A model generated the notes under the pieces. That model did no database searches. It was not told where the DNA came from and saw only the letters and a program-made list of their open reading frames with translations. The translations under genes were made by a program, and so were the position numbers. 64,000 bases of DNA from a virus, in IMG/VR virus record IMGVR_UViG_3300032214_000867, positions 1 to 64,000 of that record; one strand, 5' to 3'. Numbering within the stretch: the first letter of the stretch is position 1; each line of letters begins with the position of its first letter. This document shows, one piece after another, positions 8,793 to 17,463 of the stretch.

Positions 8793-9023
8793 ATGAATTC
8801 AATAATTACGAGTATTATTAATTCATTTGAAACTAAATCTAAAACAACTACGACCAGATATAAAGATTTTATTACTCACGTTTACAAAACTTTTGATGAT
8901 AAAATAAAATCTTCTAGGGTAGAAAAAATAAAGAATAAATATAAAAAGATGAGATTAAGTGTTTTAGAATACATAATTACACACGAAAAAGAAATAACAT
9001 TTAAAATTTGTAAACGTAAGTAA
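8793..9023 (+). CDS. Small basic hypothetical protein
   Basis: 76 residues, strongly lysine-rich (KIKSSRVEKIKNKYKKMRL) and predicted mostly helical. It follows a late promoter, so probably a late gene. Its stop overlaps the next start (TAATG). No family recognised. Confidence 0.6.
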   Translation: MNSIITSIINSFETKSKTTTTRYKDFITHVYKTFDDKIKSSRVEKIKNKYKKMRLSVLEYIITHEKEITFKICKRK

Positions 9024-9457
9024 TGAAAAGTTTTTCCCAATTTTTAGAAGAAGCATCTCTAGCATCTTTTCATGCAAAAAGATTAGGTCTTGTTGGAAAT
9101 GGGCATGGAGATTGGCATAATAATAAAACAGGAGAATTTGAAGCAAAAACTATAGGTGGTAGATTACAGTTTTATAATAAAAGGCAGCGACTTGGGATAC
9201 AGGATCCCAGACAAACTTCTAGAGAAAAGAATTTATCAAAATCAACTGTTCAAAATGCCCCAGTAATTGGTGAGCAAGAATTGAGGGAAAAATATATTAG
9301 TGGAGAAATATTTAAAGAGGGAGATATTGTACAAAGTTTAATAACTGGTATGATTGGAAAAATAATTCGTAGGGGTACAAATCATTTAATTTGTGTAACT
9401 GAAGATAGTATTATGTTTAAATCTTGGATAAAAGATGTTGTCGAAACAATTGTTTGA
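9023..9457 (+). CDS. Hypothetical late protein, virion-associated type
   Basis: 144 residues. The N-terminal MKSFSQFLEEA motif is a recurring start of late cyanophage proteins, often virion-associated. The C-terminal 45 residues (FKEGDIVQSLITGMIGKIIRRGTN.. then a FKSWIKDV ending) look like a small beta-barrel of the KOW or SH3 type (inference). Coupled by TAATG to the preceding gene. Confidence 0.6.
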   Translation: MKSFSQFLEEASLASFHAKRLGLVGNGHGDWHNNKTGEFEAKTIGGRLQFYNKRQRLGIQDPRQTSREKNLSKSTVQNAPVIGEQELREKYISGEIFKEGDIVQSLITGMIGKIIRRGTNHLICVTEDSIMFKSWIKDVVETIV

Positions 9458-9469
9458 TATTGAGTAATT

Positions 9470-9477
9470 CATAAATA
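9470..9477 (+). promoter_or_regulatory. Late promoter CATAAATA
   Basis: CATAAATA 33 bases before the ATG at 9510, the spacing seen at other late genes here. Confidence 0.65.
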
Positions 9478-9509
9478 AGTATAGAAAAAAGTAAATTAGA
9501 AAAAATTCC

Positions 9510-10781
9510 ATGGCTGAACAAACAGGTGGTCCTCATCGTGGACATGCTGCTGGTAATACTGATCTTGAAAAGCAGGCATCCCAACTAGCTTCTGATGTTA
9601 AATATAAAGTTAAGCAAAGGATGGGTTCTCAAACTGATATGAATCCTGCACAAGTTTCTAAAGCATATTTGGCACAACTAGCAAGTTCCCCAGCACCATC
9701 AACTGTAAAAGCACTTGCCAGGAAAAAACTCACTGCAGGTGTATCTGAAGAATATGGAATTTCTGAACTTGCAAGAAAATCTACAGTAAATGCTCTCATT
9801 AAAGTTTTTGTTGAGGGTGTTCAAAGAGAGGAAGAAGATCTTACAGAAGCAGAAGAATCTGGGGAAAAGAAATACTGGATAGTTGTTACTGATAAAAAGA
9901 CTGGAAATACATATCGTCGTCAAGCAACTCGTGCAAAGATTTCAGAACTTCGTTCAAATCCTAATATTAGAAGAGTTGAAATCACTGCTTATCATCCAAA
10001 AGAAACTGATGATAAGCAAGGTAAAAAGACTTCAAAGGTAAAATCTGGTAGGGGTCTAGATCCAGTTGGAAGAGAAGACAGTGATGTAAATAACAACGGC
10101 GTTGCAAATGATAAGTCTGATAAGTATCTTCTCAAGCGTCGTGCCGCAATCGGTAATGCAATTTCAACTAGAAAAGAATCTTTAGATCCTGTTGGGCAGG
10201 AAGACGCTGATGTAAATAATAATGGCATCCCAAATGATAAATCTGATAAGTATTTAAAGAAGCGTCGTAAGGTAATTGGAGATGCTATTTCTTCTAAAGG
10301 AACTCAAAAAGAAGAATTTATTGGCGAAGCAAAAAAAGCAAAGAAAAAAACAGGTGATGATAGAATTACTGGTGAAGGAGTTAATAATTCAAAGTATATT
10401 AATGTAAAACCAACAATGGAGCAATCTGAACCTTCAGTTGCTACAAAAAAACCTGAAGATGAAGAAGCAAAGAAGAAACTTAAGTTGAGACAACAACAAG
10501 TTCAAATGGCATTAACACGCCAGCGCCAGACTATGCAATTGCAAAGATCTGGTAGACTTCCTTTAAATTATTCTGAAGATAATACTCAAGAAGGTGATGA
10601 TATCCAAGAAGTTGCCCCTCCAGGATTTGAAGGAACTGTTAAAGCGATGAAGAAGTATCCTGAACTTTCCCAGGGAAAAACTTCAGAAGGTAAAGATAAG
10701 AACATTTATGCTCTTGCTTGGTTTATGAAAAATAAAGGTTACAAGAGTCATAAAACAAAAAGTGGTGCAGATAAAAAATAA
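9510..10781 (+). CDS. Putative virion structural protein with EF-hand-like repeats
   Basis: 423 residues, hydrophilic and lysine-rich. Two copies of a motif LDPVG.ED.DVNNNG..NDKSDKYL.KRR..IG.AIS lie at about residues 183-221 and 225-262. The DVNNNGxxNDKSD core resembles the calcium loop of EF-hand or dockerin domains (D/N at alternating positions), so calcium binding is a reasonable inference. A separate YWIVVTDKKTGNTYRR segment may be a small beta domain. The C-terminus (VKAMKKYPELSQGK...NIYALAWFMKNKGYKSHK) is typical of late cyanophage proteins. A late promoter lies upstream. Confidence 0.6.
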   Translation: MAEQTGGPHRGHAAGNTDLEKQASQLASDVKYKVKQRMGSQTDMNPAQVSKAYLAQLASSPAPSTVKALARKKLTAGVSEEYGISELARKSTVNALIKVFVEGVQREEEDLTEAEESGEKKYWIVVTDKKTGNTYRRQATRAKISELRSNPNIRRVEITAYHPKETDDKQGKKTSKVKSGRGLDPVGREDSDVNNNGVANDKSDKYLLKRRAAIGNAISTRKESLDPVGQEDADVNNNGIPNDKSDKYLKKRRKVIGDAISSKGTQKEEFIGEAKKAKKKTGDDRITGEGVNNSKYINVKPTMEQSEPSVATKKPEDEEAKKKLKLRQQQVQMALTRQRQTMQLQRSGRLPLNYSEDNTQEGDDIQEVAPPGFEGTVKAMKKYPELSQGKTSEGKDKNIYALAWFMKNKGYKSHKTKSGADKK

Positions 10782-10786
10782 AGCAA

Positions 10787-10794
10787 GATAAATA
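10787..10794 (+). promoter_or_regulatory. Late promoter GATAAATA
   Basis: GATAAATA 30 bases before the ATG at 10824. Confidence 0.6.
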
Positions 10795-10823
10795 ATTTTG
10801 ATACTATTTGCATGGAGGACATC

Positions 10824-10997
10824 ATGGATGCAGTTGTAGTAGTGGTAAAACCACTTCTTCTTAAAATTGCTACTCACCCAGCAGTTAAAAATCTTGTGAT
10901 TGAACTTCTTGAAAAATATGTAAAAACAACTGATAATAGTATTGATGATATGGTTCTTACTACAGTTAAAGAACTTTTATTCAAACCACAAGAATGA
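10824..10997 (+). CDS. Small conserved hypothetical protein
   Basis: 57 residues starting MDAVVVVVKPLLLKIATHP. The ATG at 10824 is chosen since GGAGG lies just upstream (10814); the ATG at 10812 overlaps that site. It is hydrophobic at the start, then helical (LVIELLEKYVKTTDN). ATGA overlap with the next small gene suggests a coupled pair. Function unknown. Confidence 0.65.
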   Translation: MDAVVVVVKPLLLKIATHPAVKNLVIELLEKYVKTTDNSIDDMVLTTVKELLFKPQE

Positions 10998-11158
10998 TTA
11001 CTTGTTTTTTAACTAATTGGGGTATAACTATTTTTCTTGGATTATTATTAACTGCTTCAGAGTGGTTAGCAAAAACAAAAAGATTTGAGGAAAATGGTTT
11101 GCTTGATTTAACGACACATTTTTTAAAAACTATTTTGCGAAAGGGAGACAAGAATTAA
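10994..11158 (+). CDS. Small membrane protein
   Basis: 54 residues (MITCFLTNWGITIFLGLLLTAS...) with one membrane helix at about 5-22 and a basic C-terminus. ATGA-coupled to its upstream neighbour. Function unknown. Confidence 0.65.
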   Translation: MITCFLTNWGITIFLGLLLTASEWLAKTKRFEENGLLDLTTHFLKTILRKGDKN

Positions 11159-11172
11159 AAGTCTCCTTTTTT
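11144..11172 (+). terminator. Intrinsic terminator
   Basis: GGAGAC/GTCTCC stem, 11-base loop, then a T-run; overlaps the end of the preceding small gene. Confidence 0.75.
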
Positions 11173-11180
11173 TATAAATA
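11173..11180 (+). promoter_or_regulatory. Late promoter TATAAATA
   Basis: Perfect TATAAATA directly after the terminator T-run, 32 bases before the ATG at 11212. Confidence 0.8.
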
Positions 11181-11211
11181 TCAATAGAAAAAGAATTTAT
11201 AGGTAAGGCAC

Positions 11212-11811
11212 ATGGCTCTTTGGGGCAGTAAAGATTTAGTCGGAAAAGGTGGAACTGTTTGGATAAACCTTTCTAACGAAGTTGTAACAGGAACTGGAAC
11301 TACTTTTTCAACTTCTGGATTTGAAGTTAGTGAAGGTGATGTTATTGTTGTTGGCGCTGGCGCTACTTTTGGACATGCGGTAATATCATCTGTTACAAGT
11401 AATACAGTTGCATCTATTGCTACTACTCAATACTTAATTCCACACCCAACAACTGGAATTATCACAGCAGCATCTTATTATATTACACAAAGACCAATTT
11501 CTTCAATTGAAGATTCTGTTTATCAGGCACCAGAAGTAAGAACATCTGGATTTTCCGCTAATCCTTTAACTAGAACTGTTTTTGGAGTCGATACTGCAGA
11601 AGCAGGTGTTGCCAGAGCTACAACTTTTGGTGGAAAAGCAGGTGCTTTTAGTGTTGGACATGCTGGTTGGGTTGGCGTAACAACTTATGTTGACTGCCAC
11701 GGCAATTTAAGAGTTAAATCTGAAACATTAGTTGCTATGGGTAAAGATTCTGCTGGAAGTGGTGGTATTCAAAATGATAATGATGATGATGTAAGATTCC
11801 CAGATACTTGA
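11212..11811 (+). CDS. Putative virion structural protein
   Basis: 199 residues rich in G, T, S and V with a beta-strand pattern (GGTVWINLSNEVVTGTGTTF, EGDVIVVGAGATFG). The MALWGSKDLVGKGGTV start and the asparagine/aspartate tail (QNDNDDDVRFPDT) resemble a family of late virion proteins in T4-like cyanophages. It has its own perfect late promoter. Exact position in the virion unknown. Confidence 0.65.
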   Translation: MALWGSKDLVGKGGTVWINLSNEVVTGTGTTFSTSGFEVSEGDVIVVGAGATFGHAVISSVTSNTVASIATTQYLIPHPTTGIITAASYYITQRPISSIEDSVYQAPEVRTSGFSANPLTRTVFGVDTAEAGVARATTFGGKAGAFSVGHAGWVGVTTYVDCHGNLRVKSETLVAMGKDSAGSGGIQNDNDDDVRFPDT

Positions 11812-11817
11812 TAATAT

Positions 11818-12189
11818 ATGAGATTTGATGAGTTGAATGAGGGTAACTATTTACTCTTTGCTATAAAATTTTATAATAATCCGCAAGCGGTAACAAAGGA
11901 AGACTTTGACGAAGACTTGAAAAGAATTCGTTATATTAAAAAGTTATTGAGAAAGTATAAAAAAGATGGGGTTTTAAAATCTCATCTTTTGTTGAATCAT
12001 TTAACTGTTCTGTTTAATGTTTTTGATGATGCTGCGGTTCCTCTTCTATTTTATAATTTAGAAAAAGATCTTTGGCCTTCTTTAAAAAGTTTTTTGGTAT
12101 TTTTAAAAAGAGTTCCCGAATATCCCAAATCTAAACTTAATGAAATAGATGAGGACGAATATTGTAGTTCTGTTTTAAATTACATCTAA
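11818..12189 (+). CDS. Conserved cyanophage protein of unknown function
   Basis: 123 residues, mostly helical (MRFDELNEGNYLLFAIKFYNNP...). The pattern of FYNNPQAVTKEDFDEDLKR and LLNHLTVLFNVF is typical of a family found near structural genes in T4-like cyanophages. Overlaps the next start (TAATG). Confidence 0.65.
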   Translation: MRFDELNEGNYLLFAIKFYNNPQAVTKEDFDEDLKRIRYIKKLLRKYKKDGVLKSHLLLNHLTVLFNVFDDAAVPLLFYNLEKDLWPSLKSFLVFLKRVPEYPKSKLNEIDEDEYCSSVLNYI

Positions 12190-12422
12190 TGGACATAGAA
12201 AGGATTATACAAATAGTTCGCCAGTTAAAAGAGGATGCAGTTGTTGGTGGTATGACCACTGGGAGTTCTGGTCCTATTGCTGGATATAGTGAAAAATCAC
12301 CAGCACAAGGTCCAAATGCTGGAATTACACCAAAACTCGGAAAAACACAACGTAGAAATAGTTATGCGACAGGTGGACGTGGATCTCGTTCCATGTGGTT
12401 AAAATATTTAAGAGGAAAATAA
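12189..12422 (+). CDS. Small hypothetical late protein
   Basis: 77 residues. A short helix (MDIERIIQIVRQLKEDA) is followed by a glycine/serine-rich, probably disordered stretch (VGGMTTGSSGPIAGYS) and a basic end. Likely in the same late transcript as its neighbours. Confidence 0.6.
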   Translation: MDIERIIQIVRQLKEDAVVGGMTTGSSGPIAGYSEKSPAQGPNAGITPKLGKTQRRNSYATGGRGSRSMWLKYLRGK

Positions 12423-12424
12423 AA

Positions 12425-12841
12425 ATGTTCTCTCAAGAATCAAAACTAGCGGTTCTTGAATCAAAACTCGGTATTTATGAGGATCTTTCCCGCGAAATGT
12501 TATCAAAATTAGAAGCAGCGGTCGATAAGATCTCCGAAGGTAATTCACGTATTGCTACAATTCTTGCAAAACATGATGAGAGAATAGAACAAAGTATGAA
12601 AAATGATGCACTTCTTGTTAAGATGATAGATGAGATGAAAGAAGATAATGATAAAGAACATAAAGGAATAGAAGAAAGATTTAATAAAATTGATGAAAAA
12701 ATAGAAGATCTTAAGAAATTTAGATGGCAAGCAGGTGGTGTACTTGCCTTTGTAATCGTTCTTATTGGGGTCATTAATGCATTTGTCCCCAAGTTCTTGA
12801 CAGCACAACCCCAGCAGGTTATAATAGAGCGCACGAACTGA
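12425..12841 (+). CDS. Coiled-coil protein with C-terminal membrane anchor
   Basis: 138 residues. About 90 residues of charged coiled coil (heptad-like L/I/M spacing; EDNDKEHKGIEERFNKIDEKIEDL) precede one membrane helix (GGVLAFVIVLIGVINAFV, about residues 105-122) and a short tail. This topology recalls haemolysin XhlA-like or tail-anchored phage proteins; the role is not known. The promoter for gene 61 lies inside its 3' end. The ATG at 12425 is 2 bases after the preceding stop. Confidence 0.65.
   Translation: MFSQESKLAVLESKLGIYEDLSREMLSKLEAAVDKISEGNSRIATILAKHDERIEQSMKNDALLVKMIDEMKEDNDKEHKGIEERFNKIDEKIEDLKKFRWQAGGVLAFVIVLIGVINAFVPKFLTAQPQQVIIERTN
12797..12825 (+). promoter_or_regulatory. 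Sigma-70 promoter for gene 61-nrdA-nrdB
   Basis: TTGACA (12797), 17-base spacer, TATAAT (12820): a consensus promoter inside the 3' end of the preceding gene, 27 bases before the primase ATG. Confidence 0.85.
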
Positions 12842-12852
12842 TACCCTTTATA

Positions 12853-13824
12853 ATGGATTTGATTGACTCTAAGTATATTGGATTAGTTTCATCACGCCTG
12901 CAAAAATTTAAGAGGGTCAAGGCAGATCTCTACAACTTCCGCTGCCCCCTCTGTGGCGATTCGCAGAAGAATAAAAATAAAACAAGAGGGTATATTTACC
13001 CAGTCAAAAACAATACAAACTTCAAGTGCCATAATTGTGGTGCCAGTTTATCCTTTAATAACTTTCTCAAAGAGTTAGATCCCACGCTTCATAAGCAATA
13101 TACACTAGAAAAGTTTAAGGAAGGACATACCGGTAGAAACTTTGTAGTTGAGGAACCCAAGTTTGAATTTACCAAACCAGTTTTCAAAAAAAAACTGGAC
13201 TTACCTAAAGCATCAGAAGTACCTATTGCCAGGGAATATCTGGAAAAGAGAAAATTGAATCCAGAAAAGTTTTATTTTGCTCACAAATTTAAGGAGTGGA
13301 CAAATACTCAAAAACAAACTTTTAGCAACTTTTATAAAGATGAATGTCGCATTATTATACCATTATATGACACTCAAAGTAATTTAATTGGATTTCAAGG
13401 AAGAGCACTCGAATCTTCTCCAAATAAATACATCACCGTTATGATTTCTGATGATGCTCCAAAAATTTATGGACTTGAAAATGTCGATTCTACGAAACCC
13501 ATTTACATTGTTGAAGGACCATTCGATTCCACGTTGGTCGAAAATTCTGTTGCTATGTGTGGGGCCGACGTTGATATTGGGACGTTTGGTTGGAGCGATT
13601 ATATTTACGTTTTTGATAATGAACCACGTAATCGAGAAATCGTCAACCGAATATCAAAAACCATCAGTAGAGGTGACAAAGTAGTTATTTGGCCAACATC
13701 CATTGAGCAAAAAGATATTAATGATATGGTGCTCGCTGGACTTAATGTTATGGATGTGTTAAAATCAAGTATCTATTCAGGTTTAGAAGCAAAAATTAAG
13801 TTTAACAATTGGAAAAAAATATGA
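12853..13824 (+). CDS. 61: DNA primase (gp61)
   Basis: 323 residues, near T4 gp61 (342). The N-terminal zinc finger is RCPLCGDS...FKCHNCGAS (four cysteines, about residues 30-62). A TOPRIM-like region follows: IIPLYDTQSNLIGFQGRAL, then PIYIVEGPFDSTLVENSVAM with its acidic residue and YIYVFDNEPRN. With helicase gp41 it makes RNA primers for lagging-strand synthesis. ATGA overlap with nrdA. Confidence 0.92.
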   Translation: MDLIDSKYIGLVSSRLQKFKRVKADLYNFRCPLCGDSQKNKNKTRGYIYPVKNNTNFKCHNCGASLSFNNFLKELDPTLHKQYTLEKFKEGHTGRNFVVEEPKFEFTKPVFKKKLDLPKASEVPIAREYLEKRKLNPEKFYFAHKFKEWTNTQKQTFSNFYKDECRIIIPLYDTQSNLIGFQGRALESSPNKYITVMISDDAPKIYGLENVDSTKPIYIVEGPFDSTLVENSVAMCGADVDIGTFGWSDYIYVFDNEPRNREIVNRISKTISRGDKVVIWPTSIEQKDINDMVLAGLNVMDVLKSSIYSGLEAKIKFNNWKKI

Positions 13825-16118
13825 GCAACGGAACGAAAGTCGTTAAAAGAGATGGTAAAACTGAATCATTGGATCTTAATAAACTCCATGTTATGGTGGA
13901 GGAATCCTGCAAAGACCTAGCAGGTGTATCAGCATCTCAAGTAGAGATGAAATCAGGCATTCAATTTTATGATGGCATCACTACAGCAGAGATTCAGGAG
14001 ATTCTGATTCGTTCTGCTTCTGACCTGATTGATCTTGATCACCCTAACTATCAATTCGTCGCTGCTCGCCTGCTTCTGTTCGCTCTCCGCAAGCAGTTGT
14101 TTGGTCGTATGCACGAATGCCCTACAGTTAAGCAACACGTGCTTCGCGCAGTTGGTAGAGGTGTCTATGATGCAGAAATTCTTGACCTGTATACTGATGA
14201 AGAATTTGATAAACTTGAGTCGTTTATTGATCATAGTCGTGACTATCTGTTTACTTACGCAGGTCTACGTCAAGTCGTTGATAAGTACCTCGTGCAAGAC
14301 AGAAGTTCTAACGAACTTTATGAAACGCCACAGTTTATGTACCTTTTGATCGCGGCGACAATCTTTTCCAAGTATCCTAAAGAAACACGTTTAGACTACG
14401 TTAGGAAGTACTATGATGCAATCTCAAAGCACAAAATCAACATCCCAACACCAATCATGGCAGGGGTGCGAACGCCACTTAGACAATATGCTAGTTGTGT
14501 TCTTGTTGATGTTGATGACACCCTCGATAGCATCTTTAGTTCTGATATGGCTATCGGCAGATATGTTGCACAAAGGGCGGGAATTGGTATCAACGCAGGT
14601 CGTATCAGGGGCATCAACAGTAAGATACGAGGCGGCGAGGTTCAGCACACGGGTGTTGTACCGTTCCTCAAGAAGTTTGAAGCGACTGTCAGATGCTGTA
14701 CTCAAAATGGCATACGAGGTGGATCAGCTACGGTACACTTCCCCATCTGGCACCAAGAGATAGAAGATATTCTAGTATTAAAAAATAACAAAGGAACTGA
14801 AGATAATCGTGTTCGTAAGTTAGACTACAGTATCCAAATCTCTAAACTGTTCTATGAACGATTCATCCGCAACGAAGAAGTTTCACTCTTTTCTCCCCAC
14901 GCAGTTCCTGGTCTGTATGATGCTTTTGGGACTGATCGATTTGACGATTTGTATGTGGCTTACGAACGAGATCAGTCTATTCCAAGAAAAACTATCGCTG
15001 CTCAAGAACTCTTTCTGGACCTCCTGAAAGAACGTGCAGAAACTGGTCGTATTTACATCATGAATATTGACCATTGCAACTCTCACTCTTCCTTTATGGA
15101 CAAAGTTGAGATGAGTAATTTGTGTCAGGAAATCACTCTTCCTACCAAACCCATTCAACATATTGATGATCCTAATGGTGAAATTGCTTTGTGCATTCTT
15201 TCTGCTATTAATGTTGGCAAAATCAGGGATCTTGAAGATCTTCAAGTTCTTTGCGATCTTGCTGTTAGGAGTCTTGATGAACTCATTGATTTTCAAGGAT
15301 ATCCCGTCAGAGCAGCAGAAATCGCCACCAGAGCACGTCGTTCGCTTGGAGTAGGTTTTATTGGACTTGCACATTATCTTGCCAAGCACGGTGAAAATTA
15401 TGATGATCCTGGTGCTTGGAAATTGGTGCATGATTTAACAGAAGCGTTTCAATATTATTTAATTGATGCAACCGTAAATCTTGCTAAAGAAAAAGGTGCC
15501 TGTGAGTATTCCGACAGAACCAAATATGGTAATGGTATTCTTCCTATAGATACATACAAAAAGGACGTTGATGAAATAGTTCCAAATGAGCTTAAGTATG
15601 ATTGGGAGCATCTTAGAGAACAGGTACTCAAATATGGGGTACGGAACTCAACATTGTCCGCACAGATGCCATCGGAGAGCAGTTCCGTTGTGTCAAATGC
15701 CACAAATGGAATCGAACCACCTAGAGGATACCTGTCCGTTAAGAAGTCGAAAAAAGGTCCGCTCAAGCAGATTGTTCCCCAGTATCAAACACTTAAGAAC
15801 AATTATACGCTTCTGTGGGATATGCCTAGCAATCGTGGTTATATCAATATTGTTGCAGTTATGCAAAAATTCTTCGATCAAGCGATTTCTGGAAACTGGT
15901 CCTATAATCCAGAAAATTACCCAGATAATGAAGTTCCTACTTCAGTAATGGCACAGGACCTTTTAACTACATATAAGTACGGCTGGAAAACCAGCTATTA
16001 TCAAAATACTTATGACCATAAGACTGATGAGGTTGAAGAAACCAAACAGTCACTTGAAGATTTAATTTCTCAACTAGAACAAGCAGAGGAGGAAGATTGT
16101 GAGTCTTGTAAGATTTAA
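13821..16118 (+). CDS. nrdA: Ribonucleotide reductase class Ia, large subunit
   Basis: 765 residues, similar to T4 NrdA (754). Reduces ribonucleoside diphosphates with NrdB. An ATP-cone-like region is at the N-terminus (VVKRDGKTESLDLNKLHVMVEE). The active-site cysteines are visible in YASCVLVDVDD, SNLCQEITLPT and ALCILSAINVG, and the C-terminal redox pair in CESCKI. The Y-Y pair near the C-terminus (TSYYQNTYD) fits the radical transfer path. The start overlaps gene 61 (ATGA). Supplies dNTPs for phage DNA. Confidence 0.97.
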   Translation: MSNGTKVVKRDGKTESLDLNKLHVMVEESCKDLAGVSASQVEMKSGIQFYDGITTAEIQEILIRSASDLIDLDHPNYQFVAARLLLFALRKQLFGRMHECPTVKQHVLRAVGRGVYDAEILDLYTDEEFDKLESFIDHSRDYLFTYAGLRQVVDKYLVQDRSSNELYETPQFMYLLIAATIFSKYPKETRLDYVRKYYDAISKHKINIPTPIMAGVRTPLRQYASCVLVDVDDTLDSIFSSDMAIGRYVAQRAGIGINAGRIRGINSKIRGGEVQHTGVVPFLKKFEATVRCCTQNGIRGGSATVHFPIWHQEIEDILVLKNNKGTEDNRVRKLDYSIQISKLFYERFIRNEEVSLFSPHAVPGLYDAFGTDRFDDLYVAYERDQSIPRKTIAAQELFLDLLKERAETGRIYIMNIDHCNSHSSFMDKVEMSNLCQEITLPTKPIQHIDDPNGEIALCILSAINVGKIRDLEDLQVLCDLAVRSLDELIDFQGYPVRAAEIATRARRSLGVGFIGLAHYLAKHGENYDDPGAWKLVHDLTEAFQYYLIDATVNLAKEKGACEYSDRTKYGNGILPIDTYKKDVDEIVPNELKYDWEHLREQVLKYGVRNSTLSAQMPSESSSVVSNATNGIEPPRGYLSVKKSKKGPLKQIVPQYQTLKNNYTLLWDMPSNRGYINIVAVMQKFFDQAISGNWSYNPENYPDNEVPTSVMAQDLLTTYKYGWKTSYYQNTYDHKTDEVEETKQSLEDLISQLEQAEEEDCESCKI

Positions 16119-16140
16119 AACAAGTTTAGGAGATAAAAAA

Positions 16141-17283
16141 ATGGTTGAATCTATGACCGTTTTTAATTCTCAAGAAGTAGATACCAAAAAGCAACCTATG
16201 TTTTTTGGACAACCACTAGGAATTCAGAGATATGATTCTTACAAGTATCCAATTTTTGATAAACTAACCACACAACAACTGGGTTACTTCTGGAGACCCG
16301 AAGAGGTCTCTCTTCAGAAGGATAGGGGAGATTATCAATCTCTCCGTCCAGAGCAAAAGCATATCTTTACAAGTAATTTGAAATATCAAGTTATGCTCGA
16401 TTCCGTTCAGGGTCGTGGACCTGGTATGGCATTTGCACCATACTGTTCACTTCCTGAATTGGAAGCGTGTATGAAAGTTTGGGAGTTTATGGAGATGATC
16501 CACTCCCGTTCTTATACCTATATCATTAAAAACGTTTATTCAGATCCTTCTGAAGTGTTTGATACGATTCTTAAAGAGGATCGTATTATGGAACGTGCCG
16601 TAAGTGTTACTCAAGCATATAACGACTTCATTAATAGTGCCCATCACTATGACAATTCAAGTGAGTGGATTCACGCATTAGAACAAGTCCCATACGCAAA
16701 AGAGGCAAGGTATGAACTCAAACGTAAACTTTTCCGAGCAGTTGCAAACGTTAATATTCTTGAAGGTATTCGCTTTTACGTCAGTTTTGCTTGCAGTTTT
16801 GCATTTGGCGAACTCAAACTTATGGAAGGAAGTGCAAAAATCATCTCACTAATTGCAAGAGATGAAAATCAGCATTTAGTAATCACTCAAAATATTATGA
16901 ATAAGTGGAAAGAAGGTGATGATCCTGAAATGGCAAGTATTGCTAAAGAAGAAGAGCAATGGGTTTATAAGACCTTTGAAAATGCTGTTAATCAGGAAAA
17001 ACTTTGGGCAGAGTATCTTTTCAAGGATGGATCTATGATTGGTCTAAATGACAAACTGCTACAGCAGTATGTTGAATGGATTGCAAACCGTAGAATGAAA
17101 GCAATTGGTCTTAAACCACTTTATGATATTTCTGCAAAAAATAATCCACTTCCATGGACTGAACATTGGATTTCCTCCAAGGGACTTCAAGTAGCACCTC
17201 AAGAAACGGAAGTTGAATCATACATAGTAGGTGGGATTAAACAAGATGTTACCAAGGATACTTTCTCAGGATTCCAACTATGA
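16141..17283 (+). CDS. nrdB: Ribonucleotide reductase class Ia, small subunit
   Basis: 380 residues. The di-iron/tyrosyl-radical protein partnering NrdA. Iron ligands and the radical tyrosine are visible: MEMIHSRSYTYII (ExxH plus Tyr equivalent to E. coli Y122), EGIRFYVSFA and ARDENQHL (ExxH). The ATG at 16141 is chosen because AGGAG lies about 9 bases upstream; an upstream ATG at 16099 inside nrdA lacks this. The 3' end is overlapped by a small gene in another frame. Confidence 0.97.
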   Translation: MVESMTVFNSQEVDTKKQPMFFGQPLGIQRYDSYKYPIFDKLTTQQLGYFWRPEEVSLQKDRGDYQSLRPEQKHIFTSNLKYQVMLDSVQGRGPGMAFAPYCSLPELEACMKVWEFMEMIHSRSYTYIIKNVYSDPSEVFDTILKEDRIMERAVSVTQAYNDFINSAHHYDNSSEWIHALEQVPYAKEARYELKRKLFRAVANVNILEGIRFYVSFACSFAFGELKLMEGSAKIISLIARDENQHLVITQNIMNKWKEGDDPEMASIAKEEEQWVYKTFENAVNQEKLWAEYLFKDGSMIGLNDKLLQQYVEWIANRRMKAIGLKPLYDISAKNNPLPWTEHWISSKGLQVAPQETEVESYIVGGIKQDVTKDTFSGFQL

Positions 17284-17407
17284 CGAATGGGTAGAACAAG
17301 AAATTGTTAATGCCTATAAAGAAGCAGCAGAATGTGATGAATTTTTGTTCGGTGATTATGATTATGAAAAAGAATGGTTAGGTAAAAAAAATGATGATGT
17401 AATGTGA
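17246..17407 (+). CDS. Small acidic hypothetical protein
   Basis: 53 residues, very acidic (DEFLFGDYDYEKEWL), starting inside the end of nrdB and ending exactly at a terminator. The gap-filling position supports a real gene, but no Shine-Dalgarno is obvious and the family is unknown. Confidence 0.5.
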   Translation: MLPRILSQDSNYDEWVEQEIVNAYKEAAECDEFLFGDYDYEKEWLGKKNDDVM

Positions 17408-17430
17408 GGGTCCTAGGACCCTCTTTTTTT
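17406..17430 (+). terminator. Intrinsic terminator after nrdB
   Basis: Perfect 18-base palindrome GAGGGTCC-TA-centred-GGACCCTC followed by seven T. Confidence 0.85.
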
Positions 17431-17441
17431 ATAAATAAATA
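17430..17441 (+). promoter_or_regulatory. Late promoter TATAAATA(AATA)
   Basis: TATAAATAAATA fused to the terminator T-run, 23-34 bases before the ATG at 17464. Confidence 0.75.
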
Positions 17442-17463
17442 AAAGTAAGAAAAAAAATTAAAA

